From Cryptomeria japonica (taxonomy: Eukaryota; Streptophyta; Pinopsida; Cupressales; Cupressaceae), in assembly GCF_030272615.1 (NCBI RefSeq), contig NC_081412.1, positions 480,401,157 to 480,465,156 on the forward strand: a stretch of DNA of 64,000 bases. Reading direction: 5' to 3'. The notes beneath the pieces are model-generated. The model worked only from the letters and a program-made list of their open reading frames with translations. It was not told where the DNA came from and did not search any database. The translations under genes and the position numbers were made by a program. The stretch's first letter is position 1; each line of letters begins with the position of its first letter. Shown here one piece after another: positions 1 through 11,149 of this stretch.

Positions 1-1862
1 TTCTAAATTAAATATGAGGGTTAAGATTTATTGTTAGGGTTAGGTTTTGGGATGAGAACTAAGGATTATTTTAGGGTTAGGGTTTAGGGTTATGATTAAA
101 CTAGGGTCAAGGTTAGGGCTAGGATTATGATTAGGGTTAGAGTTTAAGGTTATGGTTAGGATTATGGTTTACGTCATGATTGAGGTCAAGGTTAAGATTT
201 TGATTATGGTGAGGATTATGGTTTAGAGCTATGGTTAGGATTGTTGTTAGGGTTAGAGTTTACATCATGGTTAGGGTTAGGGTTAGGGTTTTCTTTAGGG
301 TTTACATAATGGGTAGGGTTAGGTTTAGGATTATGGTTAGGGTTTACATCATGGTTATTTTTAGGGTTAGGATTACAGTTAGGATTTACTATTATGATTA
401 GGGTTATAGCAAGTTAGAGTTAGGTTATGGCTAAGGATTATTGTTATCATCCTTAAATATGAATAACCAAGATGACATCAATAGGAGGTCATCATGAATA
501 ACCTCCTATTAGGCCTTAATCATAACCATAATCCTAATAGTTATGTTAACATGAAATTTTAATATAACCCTAACTATAACAATAATCCTAACCTAAAATT
601 TCATGTTAATATAACTTTATTGTAGGTTACACCTCTCCATATCATTCATATTATTAATAACATTTATATATAGGTTAGGGTTATGATTATTGTTATAGTT
701 AGGGTTTATAGTTATAATTTTAATTTAATCTATGGCTATGGTTAGGATTATTGATATGGTTAGTCTCATGTTAACATCATTGTTAGGGTCAAGTTAATAA
801 TTAGTGTTAGCGTTAGGTTTAGGGTTTGGATTATGGCTAGGTTTGGGGTTAAGATTATAGTAAGGGTTAACATCATGGTTAGGTTAAAATAACAATGAGA
901 GTTAGGGTTAGATTTGGTGATTGGATTATGGTCAAGTTTAGGGTTAGGATTAAGGTTTCATATTAGATTTAGGGTTATTGTTAGGGTGAGGTTTTATTAG
1001 AGCTAAGGATTATTGTTAGGATTAGGGTTTAGGATTATGGCTAGGCTAGCATTAGGATTGGGATGAAGGTTAGGATTATGATTAGGATTTAGCGTTATGG
1101 TCAAGATTATGGTTAGCGTTAGTGTTAGGGTTAGTCTTAGGGTTAGGGTTGTTGTTAATGATTGTAGCTAGGGTTAAGGTTTACACCATAGGTAGGGTTA
1201 GGATTTACATCATGGTTAGGTTAGAGTTAGGATCATGGTTAGGGTTAGGGCTTAAGGTTAAGATCAATGTTTGCATCAAGGTTATGGTTAAATTTTAGGG
1301 TTAGGGTTATGGTTATGATTGTGGTTAGTATTATGACTAGGGTTAGGGTCAAGGTTAAGGTTTAGTATTAGGATGAAGGTTAAGATTATTGTTACGATTA
1401 TGATTAGTATTATGGCTATCATTAAGCTTATGGTTAAGGGTTAGTGTTAGGATTAATGTTAGGGTTTACATCATGGTTAGGGTTAAGGGTTGGTGTTAGG
1501 ATTATGATTAATGTAAGGGATAGGGTTAGGGTTATGATTAGGATTAGGAGTTACATCATATTTAAGGGTTAGTGTTAGGATTAATGTTAATTTTTACATC
1601 AAGGTTAGGGTTAGGGTTAATGATAGCAATATGACTAGGGTTAGGTTTAGGAATATGACTAGAGTTATGGGTTAGGGTTAGAGTTCATGGTCTGAGTTAG
1701 GAATATGGTTAGGCTTGGGGTTTATATAGTGGCTAGGGATATTGTTAGGAATAGGGTATGGTTAGGTTTAGTTCTAGGTTTATGGTTATGATAAGTGTTT
1801 AGGGTTTAAATTAAAATTATGGTTAGGGTAAGGCTTTACATCATGGTTAAGGTTATAGTTAG
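1..1862 (+). repeat. Degenerate telomere-like (TTAGGG/TTTAGGG) array
   Basis: Most of this stretch is built from variants of GGTTAGGGTTTAGG, with TTAGGG, TTTAGGG, TTAGGATTATGG and GTTAGGGTC mixed together. A longer phrase close to TTTACATCATGGTTAGGG recurs many times, for example near 267, 345, 1208, 1468 and 1548, so the array has a second level of order beyond the telomere heptamer. The repeats are too diverged to be a functional telomere and the array continues unchanged on the far side of the inserted retrotransposon, so this is an interstitial array. No open reading frame of note is present. Confidence 0.85.
480..620. repeat. Fold-back and local strand switch inside the telomere-like array
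   Basis: AATAGGAGGT at 480-489 is answered by its perfect reverse complement ACCTCCTATT at 501-510, with an 11-base loop. To the left the telomere-like units read TTAGGG; to the right, from about 515 to 610, they read in the CCCTAA orientation (for example AACCCTAACTATAAC). The TTAGGG sense resumes near 672. The simplest reading is a small inversion or fold-back duplication at the hairpin. Confidence 0.7.
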
Positions 1863-2646
1863 TGTAGACACCCAAAATTGTCCAGTCTAATTAAATAAAT
1901 ATTTTATTTATTTAATTATCTAAGCTTAATTCTTCTATTGATTAGATAAATCTTTATTTATTTAATTAATTCATTTATCCTCTTCTAGCCTTATTTCTCA
2001 TTTAAATAAATACATTTATTTATTTAAATTATCCTTTTCCTAAATTAAATAAATATCTTATTTATTTAATTGATCCCATTTCTTCTATTAATTAAATAAA
2101 TCTTTATTTATTTAATTAATTCATTAACCTTTTCTACCTATGACACATGTCATTCATCTCTTAATTCCTACACTACCTAACCCTTTCATTATTTTATTAT
2201 TTCCTCTACCTACCCTCTAATCATAGCCGACCTCCTTTTACACCTCTCAATCTTATCCCTCCATTTCATATAGTGTCTTCTATATAAGAGGATGCTTCCT
2301 TCATTATCAAACCCTAATCAATCAATCATCCTAAGGAATCAATTTATGCAATTGACTACACTACGATCCTACTTGCAACCACATTCCATTCTTTGTTGAG
2401 CTCTTGTGCACATAAAATATGAGAGCAAATATATCAAGCAAGATCAATGGAGATAGGAAGAATGGAAATCAAAACCCTATTGGACATGTGAAGGTATAAT
2501 CTTTGTGATTTCATTTGATTTGCATTGTCTTAGGTAATCTTCATATGTTATGGTGGATCTTTGTTGTTGTTAGGCTAGGGTTTTGTGGTTGAATTCATTT
2601 AGCCTTTCAATATCATTATTATTGTTATCCATTTTCACCATATACA
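1863..2646 (+). repeat. 5' LTR of the Tat element
   Basis: This 784-bp LTR has TG and CA ends. Compared by eye with the 773-bp copy at 17294 it shows ten substitutions and one 11-bp indel (near 2025-2035), about 1.3% difference. The first 260 bases hold five AT-rich inverted-repeat units of the form TTAAATAAAT-spacer-ATTTATTTAA (about 1889, 1938, 2000, 2043 and 2088). They lie upstream of a TATA box, so they belong to the probable U3 promoter region. Confidence 0.95.
2281..2287 (+). promoter_or_regulatory. TATA box of the Tat 5' LTR
   Basis: TATATAAGAGGATGC at 2281 is a good plant TATA box, lying 418 bases into the LTR and upstream of the C/A-rich stretch where transcription (start of R) would be expected near 2310. 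The same heptamer is unchanged in the 3' LTR at 17701-17707. Start-site placement is inference. Confidence 0.6.
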
Positions 2647-2649
2647 TTT

Positions 2650-2667
2650 TGGCACGCCCAGTGGGAC
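2650..2667 (+). other. Primer-binding site of the Tat element
   Basis: Three bases after the CA end of the 5' LTR, TGGCACGCCCAGTGGGAC begins with the TGG that pairs with the CCA end of a tRNA. Position and first bases fit a minus-strand primer site. I do not identify the tRNA with confidence. Confidence 0.7.
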
Positions 2668-2749
2668 TCTTGTCCCTTTTGCATTTAACATCCTTGTTGC
2701 AGATTTTGTATTTTGAAGTTGTAGATCTAACGTTTTCGGTAGCATTTTG

Positions 2750-3015
2750 GTATTCCCGTGTCTGCACACTATCCGATCGCGTTTTTGTTTTTCTGGCATG
2801 TCTGCAAGATCTGGAATCGCGTCTGTGTTATTGGCAGTATTTTATTTTGCAGGTTCCGGAAAAGTGCGTTTGTGTTATTAAGTCGCATCTGCGGTGTTTT
2901 TATCCGTGTCTGTGTCCAGAAGTCATGTCTGCATTCTGTAATTGCGTCTGTGTCTCACAGAACCGCGTCTGTGTCACGAAGTCACATCTGTGTTGGGGGT
3001 AATCGTGTCTGTGTT
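2750..3015 (+). repeat. GCGTCTGTGT motif array, leader copy 1
   Basis: Variants of GCGTCTGTGT recur every 15 to 35 bases, for example at about 2758, 2818, 2862, 2906, 2946, 2968 and 3006, with intervening bases not conserved. It is a cluster of a short motif rather than a strict tandem. The same motif recurs at 4245-4425 and, in reverse orientation, at 16540-16770. Confidence 0.7.
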
Positions 3016-4244
3016 CACAAGTTTCAAATTTTGGGTTTATTGATTTCAGTTTTGGGATTTTGCATTTAGGGTTTCAGATCTGGTTTATTTTGAGCTAACA
3101 TTTTCAGATCTAGCTAACGAAATTGGTGTAGCTTGTCTTGAAAGCAAAATCATTTGGTTGAAGGCCCCTATTTTCACAAAGTCTTTTGGATTTAAAATCT
3201 ACCTACTCATGTTCTTGCAAGAAGGGGTGATTATTTGAAACAATCCAAACTACTAACAACTCTTTGTTGCAGGTCCTTGGCAAGGGTTTTTGGAATTTTA
3301 TTGTATGCCTTGTTTTCATAGACTAGCAAACACTTCAATTGGTGCACTAAAATTGAATCATTGTCTTTTTGTGTCTTGAGCAATAGGCTCTTTTTGTTTA
3401 ATATTTAGAGGGCCTGTCTTCTCGTGTGGTCATTAGGACTACTAGTGAGAAGAGAAAGACCCAAGTGGTAGCCAAGAAAACCCACCTCTTCCGAACCACT
3501 ATAAACAAAAGTATTCATGGTGAAAACTATGGATAACGTGTGCTGATTAGTTCATACCGACACTATGCCTCCCCATAAACCCGTTTGATCAAATTTATTT
3601 GATCAGTTGTAGGGCGTAACCCCTACTGGCTGGGAGCCTTCTGTATTTATAGAGCTAAAAGTGCCACATGTATGGCCACACGAGCAGATGCCCTTACTAG
3701 CACCTTTTTGTTTTAGAAGCCCAAATCCTTCTAGTTGTTGAGGCAGGAGGTCGGACCTCTGGTAGCGGCCCGCACACATATGGTTCTTAGTAGAGATACA
3801 AAGTTCGCCACGGGGAGTTTTCGTGGGGATTGATGCTTGGCTGACCCGAGAAGTGAGTGCCGAGGGTGGAGCCAGTGAGGTCAAGCATCTAAGTATCCGC
3901 TCTGAATAGCATAGCCCTGGGGGTAAAACCCCATGTGGGATCAACAACTATTGTCTTGGCAAGCCATAAGAATTGTGCTTGACTTATTTTAAACATTCAA
4001 AACATTCAAGACCAAACAGCAAAACATTCTGTCTTTTGTGTCTTCAAGTGTATGCAAAACATTTTTACATCAAACAACACACTTTTCTTGTAGTCATTTT
4101 GGAGTCTAGACACTTGCAAACATTGGGTCTTCATCAACATTGTGTCCTCTTGTCACGAAAAAATAGTCAAACAGTCAGATTTGGTCACAACAAAACAACT
4201 TCACAAATTGAAAAAAAAAATTTGCACAAATTTTGTAGAAACAC

Positions 4245-4425
4245 GTTTGTGTCTGACATAATAGCGTCTGTGTTGTATAACCGGATCTGTGAAGGGTAGA
4301 ATTGCGTCTGTGTTCCTGGAATAAACATTGCATTTTGCACAAAATCTCAGAGGCGAGTCTGTGTCGAACAGAGCCACGTCTGTGTCGGGAAACCGCGTCT
4401 GTGAAGTATACAGGTACGTCTGTGT
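4245..4425 (+). repeat. GCGTCTGTGT motif array, leader copy 2
   Basis: A second cluster of the same motif as 2750-3015, in the same orientation: ACGTTTGTGTC, GCGTCTGTGTT, GGATCTGTGAA, GCGAGTCTGTGTC, CACGTCTGTGTC, CGCGTCTGTGAA, TACGTCTGTGTT. It ends about 490 bases before the probable gag start. Confidence 0.7.
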
Positions 4426-4916
4426 TCAGAATTGAAAAACTGTTATAGTCCAGCAAACAAACACAGTCAGTTTCGGAATTCTTGAGCTTCCTAGTTCATT
4501 TCTCCAGGGTTTCATTTAGTATTAAACCTATCTTTGGGTCTCACAAAGTCCATCATTGCTTTGCATCTCACTTTACATTCACATCTATCTAAACTTGAGT
4601 CAAAAGGTCACTTGCTTGTCCTCATCATACTTTGTCAACACACTACATACAACAACACTTGGCTAAGTGGTCCCTCATCAAGGTTTCTTACCTTAGGGTC
4701 TCATTTGGTCTTACTTAGAGTCAAGGTCAACTTACCTCATCAAGAGAAACTATCCTCTCTTTGGAAGTCACACCTACTCTACTACATACATACTTGGTCT
4801 TACACTTTGGACATTGCAAGGACACTTCAGATTCATTTACATTCCATCCAACTCTTGGTCTTCCATACTTTTTCCATTTTCATCTAGTCTCACACATCTC
4901 GGTCAATACCTAGTTC

Positions 4917-7418
4917 ATGGTTGAAACCCGTCTTCAAAAATCTAGGAGAGAAACTAAAGAGGCTTAAGAGTCCGCAAACATGAGTTCTTATGAGTATGAG
5001 AATGATATCTTTTTCAATTCTGATCATACTACATTACCTGACATGGATGCCTATAGAAACATTCCAAATGTTGAGAACATGGGCACTACAAACAACAATG
5101 CTACACACAATGACAATATGGACAACTTTTCCATACATTCAGCAAATGTGGAAGAATCCATTATGAATCCCCATTTCAATCAACTGGTTGAGGAAATAAT
5201 GAGAAGGGATAGACAACACTTCTTACAAATGATGGCACAAAGTGGAGCCAAGATACCTCATGATTTTGACATGTCTCAAATAATGGAACATAGACCTTTG
5301 CAACAAACTCACTCCAACATGGATCAAAGAAGGCCTAATAGTGGAGGTAATAGAGGACCACATATGGTACTTGAATCACCATCATATTTGTTTCAAAAAC
5401 CAGAGGTCCCACACACACATGGTCAAGCATATGATACTCACCTTCGCAAACCATTATGGAAGTCTTATGCAGAGAAATATGTTCAATCACATACCAATGC
5501 TAAGGATCAACCACCAAAGCAATTGGATATTCAAAGGCATGCTCAAAATTTGGACACAAGGAAACCCTGTGTCAAATTTGGGGGCAACACATTAGAACAT
5601 GACATGCCTGTAGAGTATGGTATACATGCACAAAATAGATATGGTGTTCCTCAACATGAATCTATACCAAGTGGTCCATATACGCAACATCATTATAGAC
5701 CTCCTCCATATGAACATGTGTATGATCAATATCATCCATATATGCAACATGCTCCTCCTCCAATTGGTGCCTCAAGCATGGGGTATGGTCCAAGAAGTCG
5801 GTCTCCACCTAAGAGCAATTTGGAGCAGCAAATTAGGGATTTACAAAAGAAAATGGAGGACATAAATACACCAAAGCCAACATACACAATGAGAGACATA
5901 TGTCCTTATCCATTTGACAAGAGCATTCCAATGCCTCCATTTCCTACACACTTTGTGACGCCTAAATTTGATAAGTATAGAGGAAAAGGGGATCCTAAGG
6001 CACACATAAGACAGTTTTTCATAGTTTGCATTGAGGTAGCAGTAGAAGAGACACATTTGATGAGATTATTCCCACAAAGCCTAGGTGATCAAGCTATGGA
6101 ATGGTTCTCCCAACTTCCACCTGGTATTAAGTCATGGGGTGATTTGGCAGAGGCATTTATCCAACATTTCTCCTACAACATAGAGACAGACATATCAGTT
6201 ACTACTTTGTGCAATACTAAGCAAAATGATGGAGAGTCTTTTGCATCATTTTTACAAAGATGGAGGAATCTAGCCAGCAGATGCTCTTGTGAAATTCCAC
6301 AAAAACAAATGGTAGAAATGTTCACCCAGAATGTTAACAAAGAGATTGGTTATGAATTAAGGAAAGCTTGTTTGTCCACCTTCAAGGACGTCATTGAAAA
6401 AGGCTTAGCAATAGAGAAGGTCCTAATTGAACAAGGAGTCATTAAGATATTCAAGGAAAACAAAGATGACTTTAAGGGAAAAGGCAAACTGAGATTTTGG
6501 AACAAAAACAAGAACATAGTCAATGATGGTGTTGTTGATGCCAACATAGTGCGACCCAAATTCATCTTTTCGGGATCAAGTTCTACAAACAATCAAGTGA
6601 ATTCTCAAACAACTTCCAGATCACGAAGGAAATACACCCCATTGGGAGAACCACTTGAGTCAGTCTTCAAGAAGCTTGTGGCAGACAAGGTAATCACAGT
6701 TCCAGATTTTCCTCCATACGAACCAAAGGTCAAACCAAATTGGTGGAATGATGATGAGTATTGTGAATTTCATAAGAAGAAGGGTCATAAGACAAGAAAT
6801 TGTCATCGACTGAAGAACATCATACAAGATCTCATTGATAGAGGTGACATTGAGATTGAGGGACACTCATCTAATCAAGAACATGAGATGTTTAAGGAAC
6901 CATTCCCAAAACATGACAAGGGAAAAGCTAAAGCCACAGATGACCAGACCAACTATACAAGAGCATCTTATAACTATGATTCAACCATCAATCACATCTC
7001 GATGGACAATTATGTCTCTACCATAATCATCAAGGACAAAAACCCTGAGAATTCTACCCAGAGACCCAAGATCGTTCTGAAAGGTGTTGGATCTTCTTTC
7101 AAACCTACCTCTGAATGTCATGTTACAACCCACCAAGGTAAAATCACTTTGCAAGGTGCTCCAACTAAAAACACCGCTTCCTCACCAACCAAACTTGAGT
7201 ATGACCTTGTAGAACAGTTAGGGAAGACACTCATGCTCATCTCCATTCTTGAGCTATTATGCATATCCCCCACTCATAAAGCCATTCTTGACAAAATCTT
7301 GAGAGATACTGCCGTTCCTACTGATCTGAACGTGGACCAATTTCAAGCCATGGTGGGATACCTTTCCATTCCACATTCCCTTATATTCACAAAAGTCGAT
7401 GATGCCTCCATAAGTTAG
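4917..7418 (+). pseudogene. gag: gag (capsid/nucleocapsid) of the Tat element
   Basis: Gag forms the cytoplasmic virus-like particle that packages element RNA. The open frame runs from ATG 4980 to TAG 7416-7418 (812 codons). An in-frame ATG at 4917 would add 21 codons but is cut off by TAA at 4965; I think 4917 is the ancestral start and TAA a CAA-to-TAA mutation. A retrotransposon-gag domain lies near residues 320-490, including a WFSQLPPG motif and a basic helix-rich tail. Near residues 592-606 is the C-X2-H-X4-H-X4-C zinc-knuckle variant (CEFHKKKGHKTRNC) typical of Tat gags. The N-terminal 300 residues are Asn/Met/His/Pro-rich and probably disordered. The protease follows in the same frame, so the TAG at 7416 may also be secondary. 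Confidence 0.88.
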
Positions 7419-8108
7419 CCACATAACACGCCGCTACATGTTGAAGCCTTCATACACAAACATCGAATAAAAAGAGTCCTGATAGAAGGAGGAGTAGGTC
7501 TAAACATTTGCACATTGAGCACTATTAAACAATTGGGATATTCTGATAAAGCTATGAATTCTACAAATCAAATCACCATTAAGGCATATGATGACGAAGA
7601 GCATTCATCCAAGGGCATAGTCACCTTACCTCTCAGAGTTGGGCCAGTTACAAAGGATGTGGTTTGTCGAGTCTTGGATCTAGATCTCACTTATAACATA
7701 TTACTAGGACGTCCTTGGATTCATGAAATGAGGGCAGTCCCATCCACATATCACCAATGCATTAAGTTTCCTCATAATGGAGTGGAAGTAACAGTTAATG
7801 GAGATCCTAATCCGTTCATATACTGCAATAACCTGAAATCAAAGACTGAGACCATCATTCCCAGTAATCGTGAAGTTGTTCCTTCCTCGGCATACATTGA
7901 TCCCGAGTCACTAAAACCCTCGACATCAAAACAAGGTGAGCTTAAAGGCAAGTTTCAAGACAAGGGCATGGGGGAATACACTTTAAATCAGACCATGTAC
8001 TTATGACAATTCATGAGTTCCCCAAAAGAATATGGAAGACCACATCCTAACAAGCAAGTATCCATCATGATACCTAAAATGGGACCCTACTACCTTTTAG
8101 AGATGGGG
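7419..8108 (+). pseudogene. Aspartic protease domain of the Tat element
   Basis: This is the same frame as gag. It encodes a retropepsin-like domain: the flap-side motif NILLGRPWIHE and downstream IKFPHNG are characteristic of Tat proteases. The active-site triad position reads I-E-G-G (Glu codon GAA at 7485-7487) where the family has Asp-Gly or Asp-Ser-Gly, so the catalytic aspartate is missing. TGA at 8004-8006 and another at 8109-8111 end the frame. The protease would normally cut the Gag-Pol polyprotein inside the particle; here it should be inactive. Confidence 0.82.
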
Positions 8109-8937
8109 TGAACTGGAAGAGGAAGATTTATACAAAATGCTTTACAAAGACAATGAAGAGGACACACAAGATCACATCAGTCTCCCATGTGAGAAATATG
8201 GCAAAGGCTTCAAAATTCTACAAAAATTCGGGTATGATGGAAAAAGCCCTCTTGGGTTATGAAAGGAAGGCATCATTGAACCTTTACAACCTGAATTGAC
8301 TTTCAAAAAGGAACGCTCGAAAGGACTTGGTATCTTAACTTCCAAGGTCCACACCCAAAGGACAGAAGAAGCCTTACAAATCAAAGCTGCCAAAATTCAA
8401 CAAGAGGATTGCTATTCCATAGATTCCAATGAATGTGAATGGAGTTCAGATAAGTCCTCCAGTGACTACGAGCTCACCGAGATATTTAGAGAGCCAGATG
8501 AACCAACAGAAGAAGAGGAATTTTATAACAAGTTCAGAGTTGGTCAAGAAACAACCCATGAGGATTCCACATAGTCCTTGTCTCAAGGTTCTAGGTTGAA
8601 ATCACATAGGATGAAAACACCTGTCTCAGAATGCGCTACTAGTGATGATAATTTGGCTTCATTCGCAATCGAGACTGATGAGGAGAGTGTCATCGATGAC
8701 CTCGATAATTACCTTAACATACCTGAATATAACTGCATCTTCACTCTTAGCCCCGCTAACTTTGAAGACATTAACGACCTTCCCCTTGTTCACCACCAAC
8801 TCATTGACTGGGATCATGAAGGACCTGCACAGTTTGACACATTTCAAAATGATGAAGCTTTTATTGACTATCTTGGCATATGAGATGATCTTCCTCTTGG
8901 GGACCATAAGGCGGGATACACTATAGAACTCAACAAC
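8098..8937 (+). pseudogene. G-patch-like segment and linker between protease and RT
   Basis: From about 8101 the coding frame moves by one base relative to gag-pro; gag-pro closes at 8109 while the pol frame opens after TAG 8098-8100. The frame then reads a glycine-patterned segment (YGKGF, GYDGKSPLG, KGLGI between about 8185 and 8335) resembling a G-patch, an RNA-binding module known next to proteases in betaretroviruses and some plant elements. An acidic linker follows to the RT. TGA 8260, TAG 8572 and TGA 8881 interrupt it. The frame change could be a programmed shift or a one-base indel; I cannot tell which. Confidence 0.6.
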
Positions 8938-10194
8938 ATGGCATATTTTGGTGAGGGTGTCGGACCTTCCAGTCGCAAAAATGTGAAAATAAGAACAAAT
9001 CAAGGGTCTTATGGCAAAAACCACACTGTGGCACTGTCTAACCCCAAAAAAGTAAAAAGAAAGGATGTATCTGAGGGCAAAAACCTCTCTGAGGCACCCA
9101 AAGATGGAAGGCTTGACATTCTCCTAGCATCATATGAGGAAAAGTCATCCATGTTGGTAGAGGAGACTATCAAAACAAACATTGGTACAAAAGACGTTCC
9201 ACACAACATATTCCTGGCTCAATCGTTGACAGAGTCTGAAAGCTCAAAATTCATATGTTTCTTCAAAGAACGACAAATCAACTTTGCCTGGTCATACGCT
9301 GATATGTCTGGACTGGATCCGGATTTGGTAATGCATCATTTGACAGTCAAATCGGGGGCAAAACCAGTGAAACAAAAATTAAGAAAGATGCACCCACAAG
9401 TGGTATTACTAGTCAAAGTAGAACTTAAGAAATTATTGGATGTCGGATTCATACGCCCAATTGATTATCCTGAATGGATCTCCAACTTAGTGCCTGTCAG
9501 TAAACCAGATCGCAGCATCAGAATTTGTACAGATTTCAGAGACATCAACAAAGCTTGTCCAAAGGATGACTTCCCATTACCAAATATTGACTTGATTGTT
9601 GATCTCACAGCAGGTCATGAAATGTTATCATTGATGGATGGATTCTCTGGTTATAATCAAATAAGGATCACGCCCGAGGATCAACACAAAACATCCTTCA
9701 CTTGTCCGTGGGGAACTTTCTGCTGGAATGTCATGCCCTTCGGGCTAAAAAATGCAGGTGCTACATATCAAAGAGCCATGACTACTATCTTTCATGATCT
9801 CATGCACGTAACCATGGAAGATTATGTCGATGACCTCTTAGGCAAATCAATAGACAGAAATACACATTTAGACATACTTTCAGTCATCTTTGATCGGTTG
9901 GAAAAATACAAAGTAAGATTAAACCCCAAGAAATGTGTCTTTGGAGTAACCTTCGAGAAGCTCCTAAGATTTATTGTATCCAAAAGACGAATTGAAGCTG
10001 ATCCAACAAAAGTCAAAGCCATCTTGGAAATGAAACCACCAAGAAATATCAGTCAACTTTGATCCTTACAAGGCAGACTCCAGTCCATCCGAAGATTCAT
10101 AGCACAACTTGCAGATAAGTGTAATCCTTTTCAGCACCTGCTACATAAAAACATCAAATTCAAATGGGATGATAACTGTCAACAAGCTTTCTAG
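8938..10194 (+). pseudogene. pol: Reverse transcriptase domain of the Tat element
   Basis: This region encodes the RNA-dependent DNA polymerase. It shows the Ty3/Gypsy RT motif series: RKMHP, GFIRPI, LVPVSKPD, RICTDFRDINKACPKDDFPL, FSGYNQI, MPFGLKNAGATYQRAM and the YVDD active site with both aspartates intact (9833-9844). The connection to RNase H is read through TGA 10060-10062 and TAG 10192-10194, both in positions where Arg and Gln codons would fit. The INKACPKDDFPLP and YVDDLL forms are typical of the Tat/Athila branch rather than of chromoviruses. Confidence 0.92.
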
Positions 10195-10660
10195 ATGCTC
10201 AAAGATTATCTTCTGAATCTGCCAGTTCTGATGCCACCAATTCCAGATCAACCTCTGTTACTATACATATCAGCTACTCCAACAGCACTGGGGGCACTCT
10301 TAGCACAACAAATTGCTGAGGGCAAGGAAAAAGCAGTATACTATATCAGTCGCACATTGGTAGGATATGAGATAAACTACACACCAATTGAGTGTGCATG
10401 TCTCGCCGTGGTCTTTGCTTCGCAAAAATTATGACATTACATGCTCACTCATAAGACTAAGTTAGTTGCAAGGATAGACCCATTGAAATATCTTCTTAAT
10501 AAAGCAACACTTACTGGGCGACTAGCCAAATGGGTAATGATCCTGAGTGAATTCGACATCGAGTATGTGGACAGAAAAGCAATAAAAGGACAAGCCATCA
10601 CAGATCAATTAGCAGATGCTCCCATGATAGATGATGTTCCTCTAAGCTCAGAATTTCCAG
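10195..10660 (+). pseudogene. pol: First RNase H domain of the Tat element
   Basis: This is the ordinary Ty3/Gypsy RNase H that follows RT directly. Recognisable parts are LYISATPTALGALL, the AVYYISRTL segment, the YTPIECACLAVVFA helix, and the C-terminal DIEYVDRKAIKGQAITDQLAD. TGA at 10432-10434 interrupts it in what should be the K-L-R-H-Y motif, an Arg position (CGA to TGA). The first catalytic Asp (usually YxDAS or YISAS in this lineage) is Ser here, as in other elements that carry a second RNase H. Confidence 0.85.
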
Positions 10661-10679
10661 ATGAATCTATTTTGACAAT

Positions 10680-11100
10680 GTCACATGCAAAGCCATGGCA
10701 ACTGTACTTCGATGACTCATACACACAGCATGGGGCAGGAGCTGACATCCTCTTTATAACTCCTCAAGGGGATTCTATACCAAAATCATACCGCTTATCA
10801 TTTCCTTGCACTAACAATATAGCGGAATATGAGGCATTAACAATAGGATTACGAATTGTGGTTCAGTGGAAGATCCAAGAACTTTGTGTTTTTGGGGACT
10901 CCCAACTTGTCATCCGTCAAGCAACTGATGATTACCAAACAAAAGATGAAAAATTAATGTCTTATAAACAAATGGTGGATGACCTGAAACAACATTTCAT
11001 AAAGATAGACTTTGAGCAGATACCAAGAGAGCAGAATCGCGTCGTAGATGCCATGGCTACAATTGCTTCACTGATTGATCTACCTCCAAACAAGACCCGC
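10680..11100 (+). pseudogene. pol: Second (archaeal-like) RNase H domain of the Tat element
   Basis: A second, complete RNase H follows the first. It has LYFDDSYTQHGAGA, CTNNIAEYEALTIGL, VFGDSQLVIRQ and a final VDAMATIASL, giving the four-residue D-E-D-D active site intact. This duplication defines the Tat/Ogre lineage and is thought to have restored RNase H activity after the first copy decayed to a connection domain. No stop interrupts this domain. Confidence 0.9.
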
Positions 11101-11149
11101 TATGAGTTCTTGGTGGATAACCTTTTGGTTCCTTCATATGAGATCATGC

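Larger units (their letters stand above)
2668..4916 (+). other. Long untranslated leader of the Tat element
   Basis: About 2.25 kb separates the primer site from gag. It contains no convincing gene. Short frames in it come from the repeat tracts at 2750-3015 and 4245-4425; the rest is unique-looking sequence with no recognised domain on either strand. Such long leaders are normal in Tat/Ogre elements and would carry packaging and dimerisation signals, which I cannot locate. Confidence 0.7.

Noticed and set aside
1-1862. A true chromosome-end telomere
   Set aside because: Repeats are heavily diverged, change orientation, and continue beyond the Tat insertion into unrelated sequence.
2583-3069. 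Two overlapping forward frames of 139 and 103 codons after the Tat 5' LTR
   Set aside because: They are translations of the GCGTCTGTGT motif array (Cys/Val-rich, repetitive) and begin inside the LTR; no domain.
3603-3947. 114-codon reverse frame in the Tat leader
   Set aside because: No recognisable domain, no conserved counterpart, and no splice or promoter context; probably chance.
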